Below, piece after piece: positions 51,913 through 63,940 of a stretch of DNA of 64,000 nt. The notes beneath the pieces were generated by a model. It was not told the origin of the DNA and searched no databases. It worked only from the letters and a program-made list of their open reading frames with translations. The number at the start of each line of letters is the position of its first letter. Position 1 is the stretch's first letter. The position numbers were made by a program, and so were the translations under genes. Origin of the DNA: Liolophura sinensis (taxonomy: Eukaryota > Mollusca > Polyplacophora > Chitonida > Chitonidae). The DNA lies in contig NC_088301.1 in assembly GCF_032854445.1 (NCBI RefSeq), positions 34,333,187-34,397,186 on the forward strand, in the 5' to 3' direction.

Positions 51913-52164
51913 TTATTTGTTTATTTATTTGATTGGTGTTTTATGCCGTACTCAAGAATATTTCACTTATACCATGGCAGCCAGCACTATGGTGGGTGGA
52001 AACCAGGCAGAGCGTGGGGGAAACCCGCCACCATCCGCAGGTTGCTGACAGACCTTCCCTGGTATAGCCGGAGAGGAAGCCAGCATGAGCTGGACTTGAA
52101 CTCACAGCGGCCGCATTGGTGAGAGGCTCCTGGGTCATTACGTTGCGCTAGCGTGCTAACCAAC
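51913..52164 (-). mobile_element. Near full-length tRNA-derived SINE, family 1
   Basis: This is the most complete copy. On the minus strand it has an A-box-like head (ggttagcacgctagcg), a B-box-like site (tgagttcaagtccagctc, at 52087-52104), a body rich in CCCC/GGTTT words and a tail of TTTATTTATTTG complement. A 13-bp flanking repeat with one mismatch (catattccattgt at 51900-51912, catatttcattgt at 52165-52177) marks the insertion. The body matches the elements at 38.1 and 44.1 kb. ORFs overlapping it are not genes. Confidence 0.8.
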
Positions 52165-52465
52165 CATATTTCATTGTAGCTGGTTTTATACACATATTTC
52201 TTTATATATGGAAGTTGTTTTACATGTGTGTAAATATACATGTACTGTAGCCAGATTTGAGATATTGTAGTTAAGATCTAACTGTTCCAGGAGATGAGGT
52301 GTTTATGTTATGGAGGACATGGTTACATCCAGTTGAATCACTTTGGCATTTTCATCATTTCCGCAGCCACATATTGATGAGACCATGTAGACTGTACACG
52401 TAGATACTTATGGAAAGTAGTAAGGTCAGCGAAAAGTTGATAATGACTACATTGCCATTATCAAG

Positions 52466-52808
52466 AGTGAGTGAGTGCTTGGGGTTTAACATCGTACTTA
52501 GCAATTTTTCAGTCATATGACGACGAAGGAATCTTTAGAGTGCATGTAATGTACCTCCTTGTTGCAGGACGGATTTCCACCGCTCTTTTTCTCTAGTGCT
52601 GCTTCACTGAGAAGACTTACCAAAGGCAAGTAAGCTGCCCTGCCTGAGCCATTGTACTGATATGGGTCAACCAGTCATTGCATTATCCTCTTCATGCTGA
52701 ACGCAAAGTGAGGAAGCTGCAACTTCCTCTTCAAAGTCTTCGGTGTGACTCGACCCAGGATTGACCTTGGATCTACCGCTTCCGCTCTACCAACTGTGAT
52801 ATCAGGGC
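52466..52808 (-). mobile_element. tRNA-derived SINE, family 2 (about 340 bp)
   Basis: On the minus strand it starts with a clear tRNA-like promoter: A box acagttggtagagcgg (complement at 52782-52797) and a B box in ggtcaatcctgggtcgagt (complement at 52748-52766). The body runs down to a terminal gagtgagtgagtgcttgggg-like end, read on the plus strand at 52466-52484. It lies about 300 bp from the family 1 copy, in the same orientation, but is unrelated in the body. No clean target-site duplication was seen. Confidence 0.75.
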
Positions 52809-53479
52809 GCAGACTGTTTATCACGTCACAGGATATTTTTTATCTTTTCAGTGTTTATAAGGAAAATCAGCATCAAAGTAACTTTCTCAGAAATTAGTGT
52901 TCAGCAATGTATGCCTGCATTATTATTTTAGATCATGAACTGAAACTGTTCTTTGCTGACATCTTCATTTGGTGATGTCCTCAAAGTATGACACAAAACA
53001 GTCACACCTCAACTTTCTGTTTGGTCTCTTGTACAAGTAGCCCAGCCATAAGGCTATTTATAGAGATGTACTGTCTCCTGCCATACATGTAGCTGTGTAA
53101 ACTTTATTTTAATCTGATGTAATTATTTCCCCAGTGCACTGCATTAGATCGGCTGGAAATGTTTGAATTTGGTTCGGTCTCATTTACATATTATATATGT
53201 TTATAGGGACTGTTGATTGATCATTCAAGATCATTCTCATATGATGAATTTATATTAGAGCTTGCAGAAAGTTCATCTTTCATTAATATGAAAATACAAA
53301 TATACATCTTTTGACTCAGTCATTATAAAATCAGGTGTAGCGGGAAGTATCTATTTACTTTAATGTGGTGCCAGGTGCTAGTGCACAAAATGAACTGTGT
53401 TTTAATGAAATTTGTCAGTTTGTTCAAATTTATGATACAATAAAGTAAAACTTGATCACCATGAATCCAACCAAATATT

Positions 53480-53480
<1 letters not shown>

Positions 53481-53520
<40 letters not shown>
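53481..53520. repeat. Poly-T run of 40
   Basis: An uninterrupted run of 40 T. It could be the complement of a retroposed poly-A tail or a homopolymer of uncertain length in the assembly. The flanks do not look like a SINE body. Confidence 0.95.
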
Positions 53521-53521
<1 letters not shown>

Positions 53522-56329
53522 ATTTAGGCATAGATATTTCCATTTTGGAATATGCTGTTAACAGTGGCCTTTATTGGTAATACCTGAGGTGAAAACTGTT
53601 AGTTGTCTGGCTGTTCGCTTCTTTGCTGCACACTCTCAGAGCTATAACATCTCAAGTACATGTAGTATTCATTAATAGGTGTAATGACTCATGACCTAGT
53701 TCGATCCAGTGTTTAAAGTGATGATCTGGGGACAACAACATAAATCAAGGGAAGACAATTACCAGGTTCATTGATGCTGTTTCTAAAGTGATTTTTTGTA
53801 CTTCTTTCAAGCCATATGAGTTTTGTAACGTATAAAGTAATAAGTAACTCATAACTTAAGGAACTCAGGGAGCTTTCTCATTATGTACTGAAATAAAAAC
53901 TGAAGAAATGTATGCAAGTTTAAAATACTATTCTTGCTGCAGCACTGATTGATATGTTAATTTATCATATCTTATAAAAAAATACATTGATCTAGGGAGG
54001 GTTAGTTTCCGAAACATGTTTCACTCATACAAATTTAAACTTGCCTTTTTTCGTGATGAAAGCTGTTTCATGATGAAAGAAGCAATCTGCAGAGATTAAT
54101 TGTCCATGAAAGGTTATAGTTTTGTGAAGCTGAAATAACATCACAAGATACGATTTGCACTCTAATTGTTGTTGAAAGAGGTATTTTCAGGCGTCGTTTC
54201 CTTATTCTTATATGTGCTCAGATGGCAGAATTTGACTTTCATAGTTTGAGAAAGATATCTTCCCAAGATATCAGAAAGTGTTGTACCCTCTTATACAAAC
54301 TAAATTACACTGTACAGTGTTCTAATTTTGGTTTCTTTTAGTATTTATTCTAACTGATGTAAGTAGTTTGAATCATAAAAAATCATAAAAATTTACTCAT
54401 TAATTACAGGGTACAAAAAAGTCCATTATAAAACAGTAATTAGAAATTGACCTGAGCTAAAGTGAACTATATGCTAATAAGGTCATAGATTATTGACTCT
54501 TGACAGAGGGAGAACTATTAAACTGTGAAATTTGTGCAGGCAGATCAAGGATGGTGACCAAGCAAACGAGTTTATCATTCGGTACCTTAGAAATTCACGG
54601 AATACATGAGTAAAAACCACTTTCCTCATCAGCCCATTTGCACCATAAAAATGTAGCTTTGTTAATTATGGAAAGATCGGTCAAAACAAAACATATTTAG
54701 GATATGCTTCTATTGTAAAAAAAAAAATGGTTTTAATCATTCTAAGGTTAAACTCATGCATCACTAAACTCTTTAATTTGAGAAAACTTCATGGAGCCTA
54801 CAAAGTCATTAAACATTTTTTTATTATTCTTCTGATTGTTATTAGACCAGTTACTTTTGCTCTAGCATTTAGAAATCCAATAGGTCATGCAGTCTTGACA
54901 TTATTTTTTATCTATGTGAATACTGTATGGGTACGGATATGTATTTTTTTTTATTATTTTACATTGACCTTCTGCAGTAATATTTTGTCTTGTTTTAATT
55001 ATCAAAATGATTGGAAACTTTTTTTATTATTCATTGTTGGATATTTTAGCAAGTACTATATTTTTTCCCCCTTGGAAAACAATCAAATCTAATTAAAATT
55101 TTTTCCTGCTTGTGACATTCCTACAATTTTTGATAAAGCAAGGGTGCATAATTATCAAATTATCAAAAACCTGATATAAAAAGTATCATAAAGATATTAG
55201 AGACAGGTGTACAATATTATCCTTTATAGCTTTTACTTTTATGGGCTAAATTGAGGTCATCTTTTGATTCAGTGTAATGTTTTTTTCTTCCTTTATAGTT
55301 AGTACATGTATTTACATAAAATGCATTACAAAATGAAAATCTATTGATAACTTGTTGCTGCTACCAGGTCTTGCAGTTAGATAACAATTCGTACCATACA
55401 TTTCCCTCTGCATTGATTGATACTGTACACATCTCTCAGGCACGGATATTTATTTACCACATCCTGTAAAACTCTCTGCCAGTAATATTTTTAGCATTTT
55501 AATAACTTTTCATTTTAGCAAAGGAATGCATATCCGTAAAAAAGTTACCTTAATTAATTTCAGGTGATGATAAACAGATTCATATTATTAAATTCAGATA
55601 TTAAATGCTATCATGGTTTTCAATATCCGCAGGCACTGTCCAGTGTGAACCTGTTTAGTTTAAGTCAGATATGTAAGTTAGAAGTAATTGGTTTGTCATG
55701 ATAAAGCATTGAAGGTTTTAAAATGTTTCCATGAAGGGCATTTCAGCATCTGTACTTATAGTCTACATCTCTCACATACTTGTCCCTGTTAACCTGTGAC
55801 CTTATGTGTCAATTTTAAAACTTGATAAGCTTGGGTGTAAAAATAAAAGTCATAAAGCATATATGTAGACAATTATGTCACACCTGAAAATACACATTTA
55901 ACTATCTGTACCCTCTCAGATAGAATGTAAGTGTACATTGTTAACCTGCATATTGGCCTGATTTTTTTATTGTTAGTCTGCCAATATGTTTTACATACAT
56001 GAAGTACCTAAAGGTATAATGTAACATTCCTAGGTGATGGGAGAACAAGATTTTCCCAGTAGAACATCACACTACCTTCAATCCTTATAACATCTTTTTT
56101 AATAGATGGATCTATTACTCAGAATCAGGCAAAAATAAGTGGTTTAGTCAGGGTCAGAATTCAGGTCAATCAACAAACAAGCATTCAAAGCAAATGTAAT
56201 AAAGTCTTTTTAATTTCAGCAGTTGAATTAATCATATACATGTTTATTTGCGCATGAGAAATAGCATGTCTTAAAGACGGTCCTTGTGGAATGAACAATA
56301 TATCAGGTTCATAGGGAAGATAACCTTAA

Positions 56330-56515
56330 ACCTTGATCACATAGGTAATGTGTTCAAATCCAACTTCAGCCAACGTAGCTGTGACTGAAGTTAACATCAG
56401 GAGGGGTTGTACCTTTCCAGGTACAGTAGTTTGGTCCATCCCGATTGAGGTCACATGAGTGAAATAATCTTTATTCTTGCTTGAAACCACGGTGAAGAAG
56501 TGCCAACAGTTACAG
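56330..56515 (+). mobile_element. Probable decayed SINE with B-box-like head
   Basis: A B-box-like word (gtgttcaaatcc, 56350-56361) precedes a body ending in acatgagtgaaataatcttt and gcttgaaacc. That end resembles the 3' part of family 1 (gtgaaatattcttgag in reverse complement of the 44.1 and 51.9 kb copies). It is diverged and has no clear tail. It overlaps a minus-strand ORF that is not a gene. Confidence 0.38.
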
Positions 56516-56606
56516 CTCACACACGGAGATAGCATAAACCATAATACATGTACTTGATAGCTGTATATGTAGATATAAGCTTTAGGGAGAAATTTGGTAC
56601 TGTAAA

Positions 56607-56808
56607 TCTTCAACCTTTTCAACCACTAAGAAGGGTTTCCCAGTGGAATTTCTGCATAGAATTATTATGAAAATGAAGCTAAAAATGATTTGTTTCTGTC
56701 ATTAGAGATGTAAACTTAAAAAACTGTGCAGATTATTTCTCTACACCCCATAGTTCTTTCAGAATGTTTAAAAATGTTGGTTGCAGAGGTGGTTGAAAAG
56801 GTTGAAGA
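56607..56808. repeat. Perfect 20-bp inverted repeat, 162-bp spacer
   Basis: tcttcaaccttttcaaccac at 56607-56626 is the exact reverse complement of 56789-56808. The right arm lies between an acceptor-like ttgcag and a donor-like gtaagt. The spacer has no ORF of note. Confidence 0.9.
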
Positions 56809-58849
56809 ATTAGGGTAAGTTTAAAAACATAACAGTATGTGTTTTATAGTTCAAGAAATATAGTTCCCTTGTTTAAATGGAGCTCTCACTGGCTCTGATG
56901 AGGGTTGTGTGTTTGTTTGTTTTTTTTTAGTCGCTTTTTTTTCTTATATACCAGATGAGATTTATCAGTTAGATATTACTGGGCAGAGCAACAGTAAAGT
57001 GAATGAATAGATCAATGCAAAGGTATCTAGCACACAGTTACACTATTATTTTGTAGATCTTGAATTTTATTTAACCATAATTCCTATATCAATGATTTTC
57101 AATACATTGTGTCATCTACATGTTTGAAATTATCAGTGAATTAATGTGAGCTTTTAAGTTATTTTCAAATATGTTGCAAGAGACAAGAAAATATCTGAAA
57201 TAAATACGAATTTTGTGATAATTATTATCTCAGGAATGATATGGTGCTCTGCAGAAGTTATTGACATATTCTTGAAATCTGTGACAAGATATTTTTGCCA
57301 TGTATGACTTCCATGTATGTTGAAAATTGATTCAAAGTTATGTTGAATGTGGCTGTATCTGAAAATGAGCTGCTGAAGATAATGCTATAAGCAGCATCAG
57401 ACACAGTATACATACATGCATGTAGTTTACAGATACAAATGCATGTTAAACTACCCACAGCCTGGTAGCCCCTCGCAGGGGATATTCACCATGGTGCAAA
57501 AGGTTCTTCTAAGTTGTGTGTATGTATATAAGTGACAGGTCTTTCAACATTCTTATCAGGAACAGAACTATTCTTTTACAATATAATCATGTTTACATTG
57601 ACAGATTTTTTCCCAGGGAAACTGGGACATTCTACATGCAACCAAAAGTGGGTCAGCTGTGTTTTTTAAAAAAGAGCTTGACTTCCCATGTGCGTGGGAT
57701 CCAGCTCATGCATTTGACCTAGTTAAAATGTGGTAGTATTCTCAAAACTTCATTTGCCCATATCAGCCATTTTTTGCTGATATATTGCCAACAGCATATG
57801 TAAGTGCATAAAGCTGTTAACAAGTGGTAATTGAATTTGCACAGGGATTTGTCTGAACTTGCTGTTGTTAATTGCAGTTCCAGTGTAACCTTTTTTATTC
57901 AGTGTAATTGTTTTCTGGCAGAGGATTTGTTACACACATACTACTTATGTTAGGTCCTTGGAATTTCTGCAAAATAGCACATGTTACAAATCTAACATTT
58001 CAGGTTTTGTATAAAAATTTTATGGTCAAGAATATTGTTCACCCATTGACCTATACAGTGCATGTTTGAGGAAGAATTATACACATGTACTAGTTATGTC
58101 TAGAACAATACATGAGCTACCAGCAGGTGTAGTAGGCTAGGAGAATCTGTTGTGATACAGAAATGATGTTTCAGTCGTGTGGTAACTTATTTATTGCATT
58201 ATGAAGAGGTGACTTTTTCAGGAATTTTATTAGGTTTATTTTATTGACTGAGAGAAAAGGTTCCAACTTCTGAAAGTTCAACATTTTTTCTGTGTATTTT
58301 TTGTTGGCTTTGCATGAACTAAGGTTAAAAACTCCTTTATAATAAATGTATTTCAAACAGTGTTTTGTCCTTGCTTTTTGAAGAAGGCTTTATGTACTCA
58401 GCAGTAATCTTGTCAGCTTATAATGATCTGATAATGATTAATGTAGTTACAGACTAATTGGAAAGCATGACTATAAGTAATTTGGTTATTCCATAATTTT
58501 GCTATAGATACATGTTTGCGTAATTTTCAGCAGTCATTTTCAACTCTTGAAAAACAGGAACATACATGCATATAATCGATTATGTTTTGGTTTTTTTTTT
58601 TTTTAGTGGTTTTGAGTACCAAGTGATGGGGTATTAAATTTAGTATTATTAAGAAACATGTACATAAACAAAAGTTTTATCATGACCTTGTCATTATCTA
58701 TCATAAAGCATGTGGCATTCACAGAAGGTATGCTTGTGGACAGTTCTAACAAGGTTGGGTTATTTTTAAAAACATTAAGTTTTGTTGCAATGCCATCATA
58801 AAGTTCAGCCAGACTTACTGCCTGCTTTAATTCAGCATTAGGTCAGGAA

Positions 58850-58935
58850 GTTGGTCCAAGTTTCAATTGAAGGTCAGTGGTTTGCTCCAGGATCTCCAGT
58901 TTCCTCCACGCAGTGTGCAGTGCAGTGACATACAC
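58850..58935 (+). mobile_element. Degenerate SINE core, family 3-like
   Basis: The words gaaggtcagtggtttgctcc and ctccagtttcctccac repeat the core seen at 32.4 kb, and less clearly at 24.6 kb on the other strand. Neither the head nor a tail is clear. Confidence 0.4.
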
Positions 58936-61199
58936 TGTAAATGAAAAGTTTTCAGGTACCAGTACAACATGAGACATCATGTTTCAGTTTCCTTTGCCAT
59001 GTTCATATAACCCAGAACACAGAGATTTATTTTAATGCCAGCTTTTTTAAACCTTAATTACACCTAATTTAATGAACCATTCCGCAATTGAAATTGTTAA
59101 TTAACATAGAGTTATAAAAATGCTATTGATTAGAAATTCTTATCAGGAGACCATAAATCTTAACAAGAAAAGGAAAAAAAAGTCCCATTATAATAGAACG
59201 TAAAAATTCAGAGGAGTTTTAATATATAATATCCGCTTGAACGGATGAGTTTAACATTCATGTCAGATGTTATCAGTGACTTTACCATCAAAAAACTTTT
59301 AAGCTCATTTTCATTTTTATCTTATGCATTTGATAAATCTTTTCATATTCAATGAAAAGCTTTAAATGGATCATGTTTCACATCATTAATTTACTCTTTT
59401 TGAATGTCCAGCATTTTATTTTGGGCTGCTCTGAACTGATTTCCTTTTGTATACACATGTACATGCACAGATTAATGTTGAGTTTAATAAGGTTTGTCAT
59501 TATGGTTACATTTAGCTTTCATTTCTTCATGTTGAGTTACAAAAATACGCTGTTACCATTACATTCATGATACTTAAACTGGGGCAAATGCTTTTTTGGG
59601 GAATATTCAGTTTGTTTTCAACACATGGTGTTTTATTTATGGAATAAAACACTTTGTTAAAGCACTATGCATATTAATATTTTATGTAAGTATATTTTCT
59701 GAAATTTAAGAAATAGAGTGTTGGTATAAAGTCATTCCTTGTGTTGAGCTGAAAGTTTTGGATTTATGGAGGTGTTCAGTTTTTTACAAGACATGTTTAT
59801 TTGTATGTATTTGGTAATGGCTTTTGTCTGATGCTGGTCTAAACAGTTTTTCACATATATGATTACAACAGCAACAAAGAAATTTTAGAGGAAACTGCAC
59901 AAAGCCTAGAATAAACTTCCTCACCTCCCAAAGTTTATGCATGATCATTCATGTGAATTGTCTCAGAGTACCTTGGTGTGTTCGAAAAATGGTAGTTTAG
60001 GGCCATCATAATTAAGTTGTACATTTATTCAGTATTTGTGTTGACCAATTGGACAAGTAGATTGAGCATTGCTTGTGTTCAGTTAACATATTCATTAGCA
60101 ATTTTTCACATTCTGTAAATTCTGATACTGAGTGATTGCTGATTAGTATGGTTACTGTAGCAATGTGTAATTAATAGCATGTGAAATACCTCGCTTACAG
60201 CTGTGTGGTGTATTGTTTAACTGTTCAGATTATTTGCACTTTGCAGAACAAATCAGTAGCCACATTGACTAAAATAATAGGAAATGTAGCCTTTTCCCCT
60301 GAGAGAATGTTTTCAAGAAAGGTTGTATATACATGTATAAATGTAGATATAGGGGCAATGTAACCAGTGGCTATATTCCTCAAACCAAGAGCTAGTTTTC
60401 ACTTTGTTTCACTCCATGGCTGTTATGAAACAACAGATGAGAAATTCTATATTTCAAGCTTCTGTAGAAAAAGTTGCCCATAAAAAAGTATTGATTTGTT
60501 GCTGGCAGATGGAGATCCAATTTTGATATTTAATGGAGATTAGTGAATTCCAAGCTTTACAAGTCTGACAGCAAATATGCTTCTATGTCAATTTATGTTC
60601 AGTACAATTTTCCGCTTTTCTAACCATTCTCCTGCGTCCCCTATGTCCGTTAGCTGTTTGATTCTCGTCAATTTATGTTTGCGGACTTCCCTAAGGCCTT
60701 ATGGTCTGAAGCTAAACCTGTTATATTCCAGGATCTGTTTACAACTCTAGAAATGAAGCACATCAATTAAACCTGTGCCGATATTGTGAACAAACATTGA
60801 CTTTAGATTATAACACTGCTAAAGGAAACCTTGGTACTTGGAAACGATGTACCAGTATGCCTAATTGGTTTACCTTATTCAGTGTTGAAAATAAAGATTT
60901 GACAGCTCAGAATAAAATAAGTTTATTGCAAAAAGAAAGGTCCATTTGGTGGTGATATCAACAAAAGTGTAATGAAGGCTGGGTAACATTTTACCACATA
61001 TTAGAAATGTTTCTTATGGTGTCCATATATTTTTATGTGCAAGTTAATATTTAATAAGGCCTCCTGGCAGCCTGCACTTACAGTCTCAGAGGTACGTGTC
61101 ATGATCAAGCCAGACTTTTAGAGCCTTGGTTTCACAGGGTCAAAACTGTAAAGGTACATTTGGTATTAACTTTTTTTTCTCCAAGAGGAACTTGTTAAA

Positions 61200-61490
61200 G
61201 TTGTACCTGAATTATTCATCTACACATTATAAGGTGTCGGCGATCCATAACTGTGATGTAGAAATCCATAATCACTAGTGTCCACAACTGTGGCTGCAGG
61301 AGAGACCACCATCAATCATTGGGCTGAATAGAGTGCTGGCACAACGGCTTTTCAAACGAGCTCATTTCAGACGAACCATTGACCACCACGTCATGCTTGT
61401 TCTGATGGCATGTAGCACACGGACACAACATCCCTTCAGGCCACAGTGCACCATCTCAATCCAGCGGCCATATTGTTTTGTGTGTGTGTT
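61200..61490. promoter_or_regulatory. Less AT-rich intronic block with YY1-like site
   Basis: A GC-richer stretch with gcggccatattg near its right end; its complement caatatggccgc fits the YY1 consensus. A 61-residue plus-strand ORF here is not protein-like. Confidence 0.27.
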
Positions 61491-62254
61491 TTTTTTCTCC
61501 AGTGACCTTGTTTGGTGAATTTTTTTCAGTAAGGTCTAGATTGACTCTGTCATTATACCTTGACTAAATCATTGTGCTGTTCAAACAAACATATTCGGTG
61601 TACAGAAAAAGTGGCAAATTTACATGCATGTTTGTTTTCATCAATAAATCCAACTGTGTCATAAACTCAGTTATATGTCATTTTGTTTTACAAGTAGGTC
61701 AAATAGCCTAATGTGAATATTGAGCAAGTGGAAGGGCTTCTATTTTTCAGCACTGGAAGCCTTAACTATGCTTTTTTAAATGAAGAAAGGTTGGGCTGAA
61801 ATGTTTGAGGATGGCATGTGTGAGTGACCAAGGATATTAAAATTTTAATGACTGTGTAATCACAGTGTCTCAGTTACTGTACATAAAAATCTTCATCAGC
61901 ATCTATAAGAGTTTCACTCATTTTGATGATATCTATTCTTTAATGGCTCAGTAGTGATGTTGTAGAAACCTATTTTATGCTAGGGATCATTCCTCATTTT
62001 TGATATTGATGATATGTGTTTACCAAAAACATGAAAAAATCATTGAAAATTACCAAGATGATGACTTGAGATGTCTTGACAAACATTCACTTCAAATCAA
62101 ATCCTTACATCTACGCCAAAAATTTAACAAAACTCTTCTTTGTTGCTTGTTCTCTAATATTGACTAATAATCCCTTGGTGTCCATGCTTTTGTCCTTAAG
62201 TGGAACAGTTGTGGTCATTTGGAGACATTCTTATATTTAACAATCAATTTTTCA

Positions 62255-62430
62255 TGGAGTGATAAGCTGGTCTGTCTGTCTCCTCATACATTTTTTAATA
62301 GATTGTGCTGAAACTTAATAAGTGTAGTGATAACCGTCTAAACATGTGCTTTGTTATATGAATATTTTGTAAACCATCATCATCAAGATCTTGTTAATGG
62401 AGCCCTCTTTAAAAATATGAGTTTCAGCTG
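62255..62430. repeat. Possible old interspersed repeat
   Basis: The segment ggtctgtctgtctcctcata, then ttgtgctgaaacttaataag, resembles the leader layout of the 39.1-kb repeat. No tail or duplication is visible. Confidence 0.25.
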
Positions 62431-63841
62431 ATTTTGGTTGAACTGTTCAGATGATTTAGGGAGGATATATGTATGTAGTTGTGCAAGCGCTTCTTTTTTG
62501 TTTCTGCATATTCATGTATTATTCCCTTCTTCATTTGAAGATGGAATAGGGACATATCTGCACAGGTTTTTATACATCTTTCAAGAGGTTTAATATGTAA
62601 CAAAATTATTGTTATCATAAGAAGATTGTTTTTCGAGAGTTACCAAAGGGTTATAACTCAAAATGAGTGGTTTGGAATCAGAGAGGTGTGCCATTGTGTG
62701 ACGACTCATGCTTTTACAGGATGTTCCTTTCTTAAATCACAACATCTGCCTAAAATTAGCACATTAAGCTGCAAGTACATGTTAGGGATCAATCAACGGA
62801 ATGGTATTAACAATTAGCCATTTTCCCAAACTAAATTGCTAAATCCATTTACAGTGCATTGACATATTATTGAGTTTGTGAGAAACATATGGATTCTTCT
62901 TCCATAAATTAATAATGTTAATGTTTGGTTAGGTACATTATTGTTATGGTAAGTTTTAGTTATTAAATAAATTGCCTATAGGAGTGTGTGCATAATGTTA
63001 TGTATTATGTAGCATATCACAGTTTCATGTTTTGAACTGTTCCTTTTTTCAATAACTGCTGTACATAACCACATTCCTATCTGGGATTGCCAACCCCAAA
63101 GGCAATATAGTGCAAGATAAACCATTTGTTTAATGATTTGTTCCTGAGAATATGTTGATTATAAATAATACCTTAGTCTTGTTACCTAATGAACATACAT
63201 GTTTGACCAACTCTATCAAATCTTCATAAATCTATTTAAAGTCCCCAGACGTTGCCATAACCATTATTATTCTGAGGAAGTGCATGTGTACATCTAACTG
63301 TCACCACTGTACCCTAAATATTGTTTTTCATACTGGTCACTGTATAAATATATTGCATACCAGATTTGTGGTAGCCAGATTTATTCTTTTGATACCTTTA
63401 CTCTGTCGACTCTTTTATTGTATATTCATCACTGTTGTACATAATAGACTTGTATTTCTGTCAATCTATCATTCATTCAATCCATTTTCAGATGGTTTTA
63501 TCAGTCAAACAGCAAAGTGGTCCTCGCATTTCACTAAACTTTTACAAAACTTGAAGTAGAAGTGCATCTCAAACTTTAAAACCTTTAGTTCAACATCTCT
63601 TTTTAGTACTGAACTCTTTAAAAATTTCTATAAACAGGGCAAATTGTAGCACATGATTTGTTTAGAGTGGCAGTATTTATTACATCTGAATGAGCTGTAT
63701 TTCTCTGCCCTTATTGCCTCTTCTTTTCCCATTCTACTGGTGATTACTAGTCTGACTCAAATGCCACTTTAAAATTGTGTGTCGGATTTTTTTTCTTTCT
63801 CTCTCCGGTGTCCGGTGAAGGGATCTAGCATTGTATGGGAC

Positions 63842-63940
63842 GTTCCCCATGGCAACTGCATGATGTATTTGTTTGCTAAGTGGAATTCTGTCATGTTCTC
63901 CACGAAATGTACAAGCTTTTAAGGTGGTTTCCATGGCGAT
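63842..63940. promoter_or_regulatory. Pair of X-box-like motifs
   Basis: gttccccatggcaac (63842-63856; right half-site perfect, spacer one base long) and gtttccatggcgat (63927-63940) lie 85 bp apart. The second shares 13 bases with the 12.6-kb site. They are at the right edge, so any target may lie beyond the window. Confidence 0.3.

Noticed and set aside
51941-52241. Minus-strand ORFs of 65 and 84 residues
   Set aside because: They lie within a tRNA-derived SINE.
24500-52800. tRNA genes suggested by A and B boxes
   Set aside because: Each set of boxes belongs to a SINE head with a non-tRNA body; the cloverleaf cannot be completed, so none is called as a tRNA gene.
54727-55092. 121-residue plus-strand ORF, hydrophobic
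   Set aside because: It is in AT-rich DNA where phenylalanine, isoleucine and leucine codons abound. It has no family motif, no splice context and no neighbouring exon.
56787-56814. 28-nt micro-exon (ttgcag ... gtaagt) as next CAAP1 exon
   Set aside because: Its open frame (VVEKVEEL) is not phase 0, which the previous exon requires, and the sequence is one arm of an inverted repeat.
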